NCBI GenBank assembly: GCA_963831385.1
Contig: CAWHPW010000011.1
Coordinates: forward strand, 310,001 to 374,000
Length of the DNA stretch: 64,000 bases
From: JACVRX01 sp963831385
Lineage (GTDB): Bacteria > Actinomycetota > Actinomycetes > Jiangellales > Jiangellaceae
Direction: 5' to 3'
The notes under the pieces are model-generated. The model worked only from the letters and a program-made list of their open reading frames with translations. It did not search any database and was not told the DNA's origin. Within the stretch, counting starts at the first letter, position 1. Each line of letters begins with the position of its first letter. The position numbers and the translations under genes were made by a program. Shown in pieces: positions 44,470-53,164 of the stretch.

Positions 44470-45840
44470 ATGTCCTCCCACCGCGAAGCACCGGAGATCT
44501 CGAAGGATCCGGTCGCCGACAGCACCGACGTTTACGCATTCGTCAGCCCGGACAAGCCGGACACGGTCACACTCATCTGCAACTACATCCCGTTGCAGGG
44601 ACCGGCCGGCGGACCGAACTTCTACGAGTTCGGCGACGACGTTCTCTATGAGATCCACATCGACAACGACGGTGACGCCAAGCCCGATGTCACCTACCAG
44701 TTCCGGTTCACCACCAGCGTCCGGAACCCGCGGTCGTTCCTCTACAACACCGGGCCGATCGACACCCTCGACGATGCCGACTGGAACCGTCGCCAGACCT
44801 ACTCGGTGACCAAGGTGGTCGAGGGCCGCTCGCCGAAGGTGCTCGCCGCTCGGGTTCCGAGCCCGCCGTGCAACGTCGGCAGGCGGTCGACGCCGAACTA
44901 CGTCGACCTCGCCAACATGGCCATCCGTACCCTGCCGACCGGCGAGAAGGTCTTCGCCGGCCAGCGTGCGGAAGGCTTCTACGTCGACCTGGGCTCGATC
45001 TTCGACCTCGCGGCGCTGCGCCCATTCCAGAACCTGCACCTGCTGCCACTGCCCGCGGTCAAGGGCATCAACGCGACAGCTCAGCTGAACGTGCACACCA
45101 TCGCCCTGCAAGTGCCGATCACCGACCTCACCAAGGACGGCCGCATGCCCACCGGTCCGGCCGACCCGCGGGCGACGATCGGGGTGTACACCTCGGCGAG
45201 CCGGCAGAAGATTCTGGTTCGTGACGACGACACGGACAAGGGCGTCGGCCCGTTCGTCCAGGTCTCGCGGCTGGGCAACCCGCTGTTCAACGAGGTCATC
45301 GTGCCGATGGGCCGCAAGGACGAGTGGAACGCATCGCGTCCGGCCGACGACAAGAACTTCGTCGGGTTCGTCCAGCGTCCCGAGCTCGCCGCCCTGCTGC
45401 CGGTGCTGTATCCGGGTGTCTTCCCGAACCTCGCGGCGCTCAACGCCGACCGGGCGGACCTGGTGGCCATCCTGCTCACCGGGATCCCGGCGGGACTCAT
45501 CCCGGGCTTCCAGAACTTCACCGGGACGAAGCAGGCAGACCTGCTTCGGCTCAACGTGGCGATCCCGCCGTCGAAGTCCCCGAGCATCTTCGGTTTGCTG
45601 GGTGGGGACCTGGCCGGTTTCCCGAACGGCCGGCGGGTCTTCGACGACGTCGTGGCCATCGAGCTGCGCGCCGTCGCGGGTGCGACCTATCCGCTGGTGA
45701 ACCCGTCGTTCACACCCGACGGAGCCGCGGCCATCGTCGACGACGGCGTCACGCCCGACAACCTCCGCACGCCGTACCTGAACAGGTTCCCGTACCTGGG
45801 AACACCGTTCAGCGGCTTCGACGTCCCGGCCGCGTCGTGA
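44470..45840 (+). CDS. DUF4331 domain-containing protein
   Basis: The 456-residue protein begins SSHREAPEISKDPVADSTDVYAFVSPD, the hallmark of DUF4331 proteins, and lacks its own signal peptide. The family also shows YEIHIDNDGDAKPDVTYQFRF, which resembles a calcium-binding acidic loop. Members have no established biochemical role. It is flanked by a Tat-exported small protein and overlaps the next gene by 4 bases (GTGA), forming a three-gene unit. Confidence 0.9.
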   Translation: MSSHREAPEISKDPVADSTDVYAFVSPDKPDTVTLICNYIPLQGPAGGPNFYEFGDDVLYEIHIDNDGDAKPDVTYQFRFTTSVRNPRSFLYNTGPIDTLDDADWNRRQTYSVTKVVEGRSPKVLAARVPSPPCNVGRRSTPNYVDLANMAIRTLPTGEKVFAGQRAEGFYVDLGSIFDLAALRPFQNLHLLPLPAVKGINATAQLNVHTIALQVPITDLTKDGRMPTGPADPRATIGVYTSASRQKILVRDDDTDKGVGPFVQVSRLGNPLFNEVIVPMGRKDEWNASRPADDKNFVGFVQRPELAALLPVLYPGVFPNLAALNADRADLVAILLTGIPAGLIPGFQNFTGTKQADLLRLNVAIPPSKSPSIFGLLGGDLAGFPNGRRVFDDVVAIELRAVAGATYPLVNPSFTPDGAAAIVDDGVTPDNLRTPYLNRFPYLGTPFSGFDVPAAS

Positions 45841-46145
45841 CCACCGACGCGCTGCTCGTCGACATCGGCGGCGACTCCGGCGCGCTGGTCGTCTACACAT
45901 CGGAGCAGCTCGTCGGTCACGAGATCGAGATCGCCCGGGCGGAGGACCCGTCCGGGCATCCGGTTCACAACGTCGTGCGAGCTCGTCACGTCTGCGACGA
46001 GGTGGTCTGCGCCGCGGTCTTTCCCGTCCTGCCTGCGGGAACGTACGTTCCGTACGGTGATCGGTTGCCGAGCGGGCGCGCCGCGTTCTCCGTGGTCGGC
46101 GGCCGTGTCACCGAACTCGATTGGCCGGGAAACCCATCGCGGTAG
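45837..46145 (+). CDS. Hypothetical protein translationally coupled to the DUF4331 gene
   Basis: The 102-residue product starts at GTG 45837, inside the DUF4331 stop. It begins TTDALLVDIGGDSGALVVYTSEQLVGHEIEIARAED and has a central Cys pair (HVCDEVVCAAVF). It looks like a small beta-rich protein with no signal peptide or membrane helix. I do not recognise the family. The tight overlap suggests function with the DUF4331 protein. Confidence 0.75.
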   Translation: MTTDALLVDIGGDSGALVVYTSEQLVGHEIEIARAEDPSGHPVHNVVRARHVCDEVVCAAVFPVLPAGTYVPYGDRLPSGRAAFSVVGGRVTELDWPGNPSR

Positions 46146-46160
46146 CCCTAGCCTGGGTCG

Positions 46161-47228
46161 GTGGCCGAAAACAGGCGGCCGCGGGTTCGACAGAGGTCTG
46201 GAACGACGCGTTTGTTCGCAACGTGCGTTCCAGGCCTCGCACCGCTGGTAGAGCAAGAAGCGGCGAGCCTCGGCATAGCAGTCACCGCGACCGGTTTCGA
46301 CGGCCGCTCTGATCTCACGCTCTTCCAGACCGGCAGAGGCGATCGATCTGCGGTGCTCGGTCTTCGCACGACGGAGGACGTCTTCATTGAAGTCGGGCGG
46401 GCATCGCGAGCCGACGGCGACGACGCGCGCTCGCTGACGCGTCGGGTATGGCACCCGGAAGCCGCACAGCGCGGGCTCTCCGTTTGGGCCGCCGAAGTCA
46501 GGCCGCTCACTTCGTCGATGACGTTCCGGGTGATCGCCCGGGTCTTGCAAGAACGCTCCTTTCTCCGTACGGACCTCCGGCGTGCGCTGACCGATGTCAT
46601 CGCCGCAGACAGGCCGAAATGGCGCGTCGCCGATCCTGCGCAGATCGAGTTGTGGATGGCTGAGTACCGCCCTGGCGAGTTCGTGGCCGGTCTGCGCCTC
46701 ACCGACGTCCGAATGCGTCAGCACGATGGCCGGCAGGTCGAACGACCAGGAGCGCTCCGGCCAACGGTTGCGTCGGCAATGGTCATGCTCGCCGGGGAAC
46801 CGTCTGGCATCCTGCTGGACCCATGCTGCGGCTCCGGCACCATCCTGGCCGAGGCGGTCGCCCACGGTTGGACGGCGATGGGTCGCGACATCGACCCGGC
46901 GGCAGTCGACATCGCCCGAATGAATGTCCCGCGGGCCACCATCGATCGAGGCGACGCGCGCACTGTGGCCTTGCCGGACGAGTCGGTCGCGGCGTGCATA
47001 TCGAACCTGCCGCTTGGCCGGCAGTACGGCGTTCAGGGCTCCACTACAGCCTGGCTGGCCTCGGTTCTCGGCGAAATCGCACGTGTCACCCGGCCGGCGA
47101 GCCGGATCGTGTTGCTGGTTCCTCGACTGTCCCGAACGGTGGTGCCGAAACAGCTGCTGACAAGCGGCCGGTATCCGATGCAGCTTCTCGGCATGAAGAC
47201 CACGATGTGGGTCCTTGACCGGCGATAG
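46161..47228 (+). CDS. THUMP/UPF0020-type RNA methyltransferase
   Basis: The 355-residue protein starts at GTG 46161. The N-terminal part (LFATCVPGLAPLVEQEAASLG ... ) resembles a THUMP-containing RNA-binding region. The C-terminal Rossmann methyltransferase has motif I LDPCCGSGTILAEA, motif II GRDIDPAAVDIARMN and a catalytic-site motif SNLPLGRQ in place of NPPY. These features fit the Trm14/TrmN guanosine-N2 methyltransferases that act on tRNA or rRNA. It lies 15 bases after the small hypothetical gene. Confidence 0.85.
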   Translation: MAENRRPRVRQRSGTTRLFATCVPGLAPLVEQEAASLGIAVTATGFDGRSDLTLFQTGRGDRSAVLGLRTTEDVFIEVGRASRADGDDARSLTRRVWHPEAAQRGLSVWAAEVRPLTSSMTFRVIARVLQERSFLRTDLRRALTDVIAADRPKWRVADPAQIELWMAEYRPGEFVAGLRLTDVRMRQHDGRQVERPGALRPTVASAMVMLAGEPSGILLDPCCGSGTILAEAVAHGWTAMGRDIDPAAVDIARMNVPRATIDRGDARTVALPDESVAACISNLPLGRQYGVQGSTTAWLASVLGEIARVTRPASRIVLLVPRLSRTVVPKQLLTSGRYPMQLLGMKTTMWVLDRR

Positions 47229-47253
47229 TGCCGTGCCGGCTGGCTGAGGCACC

Positions 47254-47556
47254 ATGGCCGATATGAGCGGAGGAGAGGACGTGGAGGTGACCGCGCTGGC
47301 GATCAACGTGACTATCCCCGAATCACAACGGTGGACCGACAGCCGACGCGGTGAGAAGTACAGGCTGACAACGCTCAACGTCCGGCTGCTTCCCGATGGA
47401 CACCTCGCCGTCAAGGCATACGGCCGCCCGACGAGCGGCGGCCGCAGCAACTATGTCCCGTTCCCCGTCCCCGACGGCCCCGAGCTGGTGAGCCTCATCG
47501 GCGACGCGGCGAAACGTGCCGGATCCTTGTGGGCTGCTCATCGAGGCCTCCGTTGA
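47254..47556 (+). CDS. Conserved hypothetical protein, 100 residues
   Basis: The frame begins MADMSGGEDVEVTALAINVTIPESQRWTDS and continues KYRLTTLNVRLLPDGHLAVKAYGRPTSGGRS. It is soluble, with alternating strands, and has no catalytic motif or signal peptide that I recognise. An in-frame ATG at 47263 (MSGGEDVEV) could also start it. It follows the methyltransferase gene by 25 bases. Confidence 0.6.
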   Translation: MADMSGGEDVEVTALAINVTIPESQRWTDSRRGEKYRLTTLNVRLLPDGHLAVKAYGRPTSGGRSNYVPFPVPDGPELVSLIGDAAKRAGSLWAAHRGLR

Positions 47557-47582
47557 GCGCTCTCGCCGGAACGGACTAATCA

Positions 47583-47711
47583 CTCACTGCGGCATCACCA
47601 GGTCGGCCATCACGTGCCGGGTCTGTGCTACCACGTCCGTGCCGCCGACCAGCTCGCCGTTCTGATCGACGGCGTTCTGGCCGCGACGTTCGGACTTCAC
47701 TGTCGGCGGTA
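47583..47711 (+). pseudogene. Possible TetR regulator C-terminal fragment
   Basis: An open stretch without a start reads ADQLAVLIDGVLAATFGLHCRR before a stop at about 47711, which resembles the last helix of TetR-family proteins. It lies just upstream of the MFS gene, where a TetR repressor would be expected. No DNA-binding domain is present, so at most it is a fragment. Confidence 0.25.
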
Positions 47712-47778
47712 GATGCGGATGGATCGAGTAGCGTTCACGCTCACCGCGGTTCACGGCTCAGGATGGGGCGAGTGCGAA

Positions 47779-49200
47779 ATGGCTGGAGCTGTTCCCGTGG
47801 GTCGACCTGCGCCCGCGTTGCGGAGGGTGCTCATTCCTCTAGCCCTCGCGCAGTTCATCTGCAGCTTCGCTGGTTCGAACATGAACGTGATGATCAACGA
47901 CATCAGCGAGGACCTGGACACCACCGTCCAGGGTGTGCAGATCGCGATAACGATCTTCCTGTTGGTCATGGCGGCGTTGATGATCCCCGGCGGCAAGCTG
48001 ACTGATCGCTACGGCCGAGTGCGCTTGTTCAGGCTCGGTCTGGTCGTGTACGGCGTCGGCGCCTTGCTCAGCGCCGTCGCTCCCGGCCTGGGTGTCCTCA
48101 TCATCGGCAATTCGATCCTTGAAGGCGTAGGCACCGCGCTGCTGATCCCGCCTGTGTACATCCTCACCACGCTGTTGTTCACCGGGGTCACTTCGCGCGC
48201 TCGCGCGTTCGGCGTGATCAGCGCGATGGGGGGCGTCGGCGCCGCGGCAGGACCGCTGATCGGTGGCCTTATCACCACGGCGATCAGCTGGCGGGCGTCC
48301 TTCGTGTTTCAGGCGCTGGTCATCGTGGCGATCGTCTTCCTGAGCCGCCGGCTCGAGGATCCCCTGCCGGCGGATCCGACGCGGCCCTTCGACACCCGCG
48401 GAGCCGTGCTGTCGGCGGTCGGGCTTGTCCTGCTCGTCATGGGCATCTTGGCCGCGGACAACAACGCCTGGTTGATGATCGCGTTGATGGTCGGCGGCGC
48501 CCTTGTCCTGGTGTGGTTCTTCTACTCGGTGCGCGCGAAGGAGCGCGCCGGCGAAGAGCCGCTGTTGTCGACAGCTTTGTTCCGCAACCGCACGTCCAAC
48601 CTGGGCCTTGTAACGCAGAACATCCAATGGCTGCTGCTGTTGGGGTCGTCGTTCACGGTCGCGGCTTACCTGCAGGTCGTGCGCGGCTACGACGCGATCC
48701 AGACGGGTGTGATCTTCACGGCGGCCACGGTCGGCATACTGGTTTCGTCGCTCGGCGCCGAACGGCTAGCGAAGCGGTACGCGCAGCGGTCCCTCGTCCT
48801 CGTGGGATTCATCATCACGATCGCCGGTATCGGAATTCTCATAGCCATGGTAAACGGCTCGCCGAGCGCCTGGGCGTTCGCGCCTGGTCTGCTGCTGGTC
48901 GGACTCGGGATCGGCACGATGCTGACCCCGTCGGTCAACATCGTGCAGTCCAGCTTCGGCGAGGAACTCCAGGGTGAGATCTCAGGTCTGTCGCGCTGTA
49001 TATCGAACCTCGGCTCATCGCTCGGCACGGCGATCGCGGGCACCATCCTCGTCGCGAGTCTCACCACGGGTGGTTACGGCGCTGCGATGATCACGCTTGC
49101 CGGCATCGGCCTAGCCGGCCTAGCGGCCGCGATACTCCTCCCACGCCGCCCTGTTACGACCGCGGCCGCCTCAGTAGCGCAGCAACCCTCTGAACTCTGA
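47779..49200 (+). CDS. MFS drug-type efflux transporter (DHA2-like, 14 helices)
   Basis: The 473-residue integral membrane protein starts at ATG 47779. MFS motif A appears as GGKLTDRYGRVRLFRLG after the second helix, and motif C-like GAAAGPLIGGLITTAISWRASF in the fifth. About fourteen hydrophobic helices can be traced, so it fits the DHA2 H+ antiporters. Substrate unknown. A frame reaching back to 47713 is less likely. No adjacent intact regulator gene is seen, only a possible TetR fragment. Confidence 0.88.
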   Translation: MAGAVPVGRPAPALRRVLIPLALAQFICSFAGSNMNVMINDISEDLDTTVQGVQIAITIFLLVMAALMIPGGKLTDRYGRVRLFRLGLVVYGVGALLSAVAPGLGVLIIGNSILEGVGTALLIPPVYILTTLLFTGVTSRARAFGVISAMGGVGAAAGPLIGGLITTAISWRASFVFQALVIVAIVFLSRRLEDPLPADPTRPFDTRGAVLSAVGLVLLVMGILAADNNAWLMIALMVGGALVLVWFFYSVRAKERAGEEPLLSTALFRNRTSNLGLVTQNIQWLLLLGSSFTVAAYLQVVRGYDAIQTGVIFTAATVGILVSSLGAERLAKRYAQRSLVLVGFIITIAGIGILIAMVNGSPSAWAFAPGLLLVGLGIGTMLTPSVNIVQSSFGEELQGEISGLSRCISNLGSSLGTAIAGTILVASLTTGGYGAAMITLAGIGLAGLAAAILLPRRPVTTAAASVAQQPSEL

Positions 49201-49362
49201 ACGACCCAGGTATTTCGATCGACCTCACGAACACTGCCGCAAATCACTGACACGCCGTTGGCACGTCAGGCCACCCGATCGACCCGTGACGGTAACTCGG
49301 CAAGATCCACTCGTTCCGACTTGCTACGTTGCCGCCATGACCAGGTGGGCCGTGGGGCGGGC

Positions 49363-50319
49363 GTGAAGGCGGTCGTCTACGACCGGTACGGGTCCCCCGA
49401 TGTGCTGCAGGTCGAGGACGTCCCCATACCCTCGCCCGCCATCGGACAGGTGCGGGTGAAGGTCGCCGCGACCTCAGTCAACCTCAGCGACTGGGAATGC
49501 CTGCGCGGATCGCCCGCGTACGCACGAATCGGCGGGCTGCGTTCCCCGGCTCGCCGGACCCTCGGATCGGACATCGCCGGCCTGGTCGACAACGTCGGGG
49601 AAGGGGTAGCCCGGTTCCGACCTGGAGACGAGGTGTATGGCGACAACCTCGAGCTGATGGGTGGCTTCGCGGAGTACGCACTCGCGCCGGAATCCGCACT
49701 CGCCCACAAACCGGCCCAGCTCACGTTCGCTGAGGCGTCGACCATCCCGCAGGCGGGCGCGATCGCCTTGCAGGGCACAAATAGGGTCGTGCCGGGTCGC
49801 CGGGTGCTGATCAACGGCGCCGGCGGAGGGTCGGGATCCTTCGCGATTCAGCTCGCCAAGCGGCTCGGTGCTCACGTAACCGGTGTCGACAACGCCGCCA
49901 AGCTGGACTTCATGCGATCGGTCGGCGCCGATGACGTGATCGACTACCGCCGGGACGACTTCACCCGGACCACCCAGCCGTACGACCTGATCCTGGACCT
50001 GGTCGCGCACCGATCGGTATTCGCCTACCGGCGTGCGCTGGCACCTGGCGGCACGTATCGGTGCGTCGGTGGGTCAGTGCCCACACTGCTGCGCGTGCTC
50101 ACCGTCGGCTGGCTAGTTGGGCGGCTCACCGGTCGCGCAATCGGGATTCTCCCCGTCAGGCAGGGACCGATCCACTTCGAGCCGCTGGCCGCCCTCTGCG
50201 TCACCGGGGAGGTAACGATCCACATCCACCAGACCTTCGCGCTCGACGAGGTTCCCGCCGCACTTGCTCATGTCGGTGAGGGACGCGCCCTCGGCAAAGT
50301 GGTTGTCGGTCTCTCCTAG
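49363..50319 (+). CDS. NAD(P)-dependent MDR-family oxidoreductase (quinone reductase-like)
   Basis: The 318-residue protein starts at GTG 49363 (KAVVYDRYGSPDVLQVEDVPIPSP), typical of zinc-independent medium-chain reductases. The GroES-like N-domain is followed by a Rossmann domain with LINGAGGGSGSFAIQLAKRLGAHVTGVDNAAK, in which the AGGGVG motif is altered to GAGGGSG. No structural zinc Cys cluster is seen. It probably reduces a quinone or enal; substrate unknown. The frame to 49258 lacks a good start. Confidence 0.88.
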   Translation: MKAVVYDRYGSPDVLQVEDVPIPSPAIGQVRVKVAATSVNLSDWECLRGSPAYARIGGLRSPARRTLGSDIAGLVDNVGEGVARFRPGDEVYGDNLELMGGFAEYALAPESALAHKPAQLTFAEASTIPQAGAIALQGTNRVVPGRRVLINGAGGGSGSFAIQLAKRLGAHVTGVDNAAKLDFMRSVGADDVIDYRRDDFTRTTQPYDLILDLVAHRSVFAYRRALAPGGTYRCVGGSVPTLLRVLTVGWLVGRLTGRAIGILPVRQGPIHFEPLAALCVTGEVTIHIHQTFALDEVPAALAHVGEGRALGKVVVGLS

Positions 50320-50440
50320 CGCAATTCGAACGCGTCCGGACCCCACGGGCGAACTGCCCGCACAACCGCTCATCGGCAGGACGGCGGGTTTCGTCGTCGG
50401 TCATGTGCCAGACGAGATATGGCCTGACCTGGGTTTTGCG

Positions 50441-50512
50441 TGGGCGATACTGGGATCGAACCAGTGACCCCCTCGGTGTGAACGAGGTGCTCTCCCGCTG
50501 AGCTAATCGCCC
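50441..50512 (-). tRNA. tRNA-Val (anticodon CAC)
   Basis: On the minus strand the acceptor GGGCGAT pairs with ATCGCCC, the D-arm is AGCTCAGCGGGAGAGC, the anticodon stem CCTCG/CGAGG encloses TTCACAC with anticodon CAC, and the T-arm is CTGGTTCGATCCCAG. CCA is not encoded. It differs from tRNA-Val(GAC) at 54548 mainly in the anticodon arm. Confidence 0.95.
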
Positions 50513-50580
50513 TGCTGCGAGGCGAAACGATACCTCAGCGGTGGTGCGGCGCCCGAACAGCAAACTCACCGAACGGACAC

Positions 50581-51033
50581 TCAGAACCAGTCCAGAGCCC
50601 GTTGAATTTGAACCGGCACACCGTAGGTCGCGAGGTACCACCAGATCCCCACCGCGGTGAGGACGACGACCAGAGCCAAGATCGCCTGGTTGCGCCGGCG
50701 GTGTCGCGGATCGAGCGCGCGGTTCGCCGCTCGCCTGGCCTGCCGCTTGGTCCACGCAAGCAGCCGCTCCGCCCACATGAATTCGGTGCTGAGGACCGCC
50801 AGGCCGACGAAGATCGCTGCCCACCCCGGGCCCGGCAGAACGAGCATGGCAAGGCCGGCGCAGATGATCGCGGTTCCGACCGTCAAGACGGTGATCTGCC
50901 AGGTGATGTGCAGCGCTCGGTAACGAGCGACCTGGTTACGCCACCGGCGATAGACACTCGGGTGGTCAGCCGTGGCCTGCTCACGGTCGGTCGTCACGAC
51001 CGGGCCGTCGCCCGCCGGGTCCTCGTCGACCAC
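50581..51033 (-). CDS. PGPGW-motif membrane protein (TIGR02611-like)
   Basis: The 150-residue protein has a soluble N-terminus (MVDEDPAGDGPVVTTDREQ), then helices with ITVLTVGTAIICAGLAMLVLPGPGWAAIFVGLAVLSTEF, which carries the PGPGW signature, a basic loop (WTKRQARRAANRALDPRHRRR) and a final helix. Family members are small conserved actinobacterial membrane proteins without known function. It is convergent with no gene; tRNA-Val lies 68 bases downstream. Confidence 0.85.
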   Translation of the reverse strand: MVDEDPAGDGPVVTTDREQATADHPSVYRRWRNQVARYRALHITWQITVLTVGTAIICAGLAMLVLPGPGWAAIFVGLAVLSTEFMWAERLLAWTKRQARRAANRALDPRHRRRNQAILALVVVLTAVGIWWYLATYGVPVQIQRALDWF

Positions 51034-51249
51034 CCCGTCACTCTAACCGGCGACGAGACTGAGACGTGTCCGGATCCAGGGGCTTTATCACATCTCGTAC
51101 CACTGCTGCGGGCCGTCGGGGGGTGGCCGTTCGCTACTTCGTGTTTCATGACAGTAGCGTTAGGGAAGAACGCCACTGGCACGGCATCCCGTGCAGACAC
51201 CACGTTCTCGTCTGACCAACGAGAGCGCGCGCGAGAAGGACTATCGAAC

Positions 51250-51669
51250 ATGGACGGCACGACGGTCTCCTACGCCCTTGCTCTGAGCTTGCTCAGCGGC
51301 GACGGGGCCGAGTTTCCGCTCGCGGCGGAACTGCGCTACAGCTCGCAGGATCCGCTCGCGGTCGAAGCGCTCTTCGACGACGGCGGCGACGAGCCGGTGC
51401 GCTGGGTGTTCGCGCGCGATCTGCTCTCGTCAGGACTTGACCACCGCTCCGGCGACGGCGATGTCGTCGTGTGGCCGACACACGACGCGGATGGAACCCG
51501 GGCCGTGCACCTGCGCCTTCGCTCTCCGCACGGGGACGCCCTACTCGAGGCATCGGCGGCCGTGATTCAGGAGTTCCTGGTGGCAACGTGGCGGCTGGTG
51601 CCGCCGGGGGCCGAGCATGAACACCTCGACGTCGACGGCGTGCTGGAAGCCCTACTCGGCGACTCGTGA
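51250..51669 (+). CDS. SsgA/SsgB-like sporulation and cell division regulator
   Basis: The 139-residue protein (MDGTTVSYALALSLLSGDGAEFPLAAELRYSSQDPLAVEALF) matches SsgA-like proteins (SALPs). The family is found only in morphologically complex actinomycetes and, in Streptomyces, directs FtsZ positioning and septum or spore wall synthesis. The ATG at 51250 follows AGAAGGAC. It has the expected length and the family block PVRWVFARDLLSSGL. It is monocistronic, with a 216-base upstream region; the exact paralogue class cannot be assigned. Confidence 0.9.
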   Translation: MDGTTVSYALALSLLSGDGAEFPLAAELRYSSQDPLAVEALFDDGGDEPVRWVFARDLLSSGLDHRSGDGDVVVWPTHDADGTRAVHLRLRSPHGDALLEASAAVIQEFLVATWRLVPPGAEHEHLDVDGVLEALLGDS

Positions 51670-51742
51670 TGTTGTCGGTGACCAGGTGTGCGAGCTACGG
51701 TCTGCTTCACCGTGCGCCCGGCACTCCGATCGAGGTAATAGC

Positions 51743-52300
51743 GTGAGTTTCGCCCACGACGTCGAGCGCGCCCTGGACGTGATCGTCGACCTCGTCAATA
51801 GCGACCCGGCCAGCAACGGCGAAGAACTGCTGCCCGATCCGGATGCGCTGCGGGAGTTCGTCGTCCGGCACGACCTCAGCGACGTCCATCAAATAACCGA
51901 CGAGGATCTCGCTGCCGTCCAGGCAATCCGGGCGCCGTTGCGCGAGGTCTTCCTGGCCGAGGGGGCCGAAGGCTCGGCAACGTTGCTGAACGATCTGTTC
52001 AGCACCATGACCATGTCCCCCCGCCTCACCGACCACGACCACTATGCCTGGCACATGCATTACTTCACTCCCGGCGCCGCGGTGGCCGAGCACCTCCTAA
52101 TCGATGGCGCGATGGCGTTGGCAGTCGTGGTGACGACAGGCGAGCACGAGCGTCTTCAGACGTGTGCTGCGCCCGACTGCAGCCGGGTTCTCGTCGACCT
52201 CTCCCGCAACCGGTCCAAGCGCTATTGCGACAGCCGGACGTGCGGCAACCGTCTACACGTCGCGGCCTACCGGGAACGGCGTCGCGCCGCGGCGAGCTGA
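51743..52300 (+). CDS. CGNR zinc-finger protein (ABATE domain regulator)
   Basis: The 185-residue protein starts at GTG 51743 after CGAGG. An N-terminal ABATE-like helical domain (FAHDVERALDVIVDLVNSDPAS ... LREFVVRHDLSDV) is followed by a C-terminal zinc finger: CAAPDCSRVLVDLSRNRSKRYC and CGNRLHVAAYRERRRA, with the Cys set and the CGNR signature. Such proteins are presumed transcriptional regulators. It follows the SsgA-like gene by 73 bases on the same strand. Confidence 0.9.
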   Translation: MSFAHDVERALDVIVDLVNSDPASNGEELLPDPDALREFVVRHDLSDVHQITDEDLAAVQAIRAPLREVFLAEGAEGSATLLNDLFSTMTMSPRLTDHDHYAWHMHYFTPGAAVAEHLLIDGAMALAVVVTTGEHERLQTCAAPDCSRVLVDLSRNRSKRYCDSRTCGNRLHVAAYRERRRAAAS

Positions 52301-52330
52301 CGGCACACGCCTACTCCCGCGAGTATTCGG

Positions 52331-53164
52331 TCAGGGTTCGGGATCTTCTTTACTGCGCCGAGCGAATGTCGCCGCGACCTGGCGAGTCACGGGGCCGGGG
52401 GCCGAGCCCACGGTACGGACCCAATCGTCGCCGGCCACCGTCGACACCGCCTGCACATCCCGCGTCGTTGACGTGAGGAACACCTCGTCCGCCTGCTCGA
52501 GTACGTCGACGGGCAGCTCGGCTTCGGTGCCTTCGGACCATTCGAGGACCAGTGCCCTCGTAACTCCGGCCAGACAGCCGGTCGTGAGGGCCGGGGTGAC
52601 CACCCGGTCACCCAGGACGACGAACACGTTGCTGCCCGTTCCCTCGGACAACCGCCCTTGGGTATCGGCGAACAGCGCCTCGCCGGCGCCGAAGCGCTTC
52701 GCGTACGCGAGTGCGACGACGTTCTCCGCGTACGACGTCGTCTTCAGACCGGCCAGCGCTCCTCGCTCGTTTCGCGGCCAGGGGACGACAGCAACCGTGG
52801 TGGACTCCGGCCAGGGATCCATCGGCGCCAGGGCAACCACGAGCGTCGGCTTGGCGTCACCGCGGCCCGAGCCCAGCGGCGCGAGCCCGCCGGTATAGGT
52901 GATTCGCAGGCGATACCGGCCCGTCGGCACTTGCGCGACGACGCCAGCGCACGCCTTGATGACCAGCTCGAGATCCGGCTGCTGCAGACCAAGGCCCGCT
53001 GCGGACCGGGCCAGCCGATCCAAGTGCCGCCCGAGGGCGAACGGCACCGAATCGAGCACTTTCACCGTCTCGAACACGCCGTCGCCGACGGTCAGCCCAT
53101 GGTCGAAGGCGCTGACGACGGCATCGGCCTCGTCGACTAGTTGGCCGTCGACCCAAGTCTTCAC
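52331..53164 (-). CDS. pabC: Aminodeoxychorismate lyase (class IV aminotransferase fold)
   Basis: This PLP enzyme of 277 residues releases pyruvate from 4-amino-4-deoxychorismate to give p-aminobenzoate. The N-terminus VSAFDHGLTVGDGVFETVKV, the PLP lysine in LKTTSYAENVVALAYAKRFGAGEALF and the substrate loop GRLSEGTGSNVFVV are typical. Because class IV enzymes also include BCAT and D-amino acid transaminases, the PabC call rests mainly on the 4-base overlap with pabB upstream. Confidence 0.88.
   Translation of the reverse strand: MKTWVDGQLVDEADAVVSAFDHGLTVGDGVFETVKVLDSVPFALGRHLDRLARSAAGLGLQQPDLELVIKACAGVVAQVPTGRYRLRITYTGGLAPLGSGRGDAKPTLVVALAPMDPWPESTTVAVVPWPRNERGALAGLKTTSYAENVVALAYAKRFGAGEALFADTQGRLSEGTGSNVFVVLGDRVVTPALTTGCLAGVTRALVLEWSEGTEAELPVDVLEQADEVFLTSTTRDVQAVSTVAGDDWVRTVGSAPGPVTRQVAATFARRSKEDPEP

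Noticed and set aside
45687..47450. 587-codon minus-strand frame opposite the methyltransferase gene
   Set aside because: Shadow of the methyltransferase and hypothetical genes; no protein family pattern.
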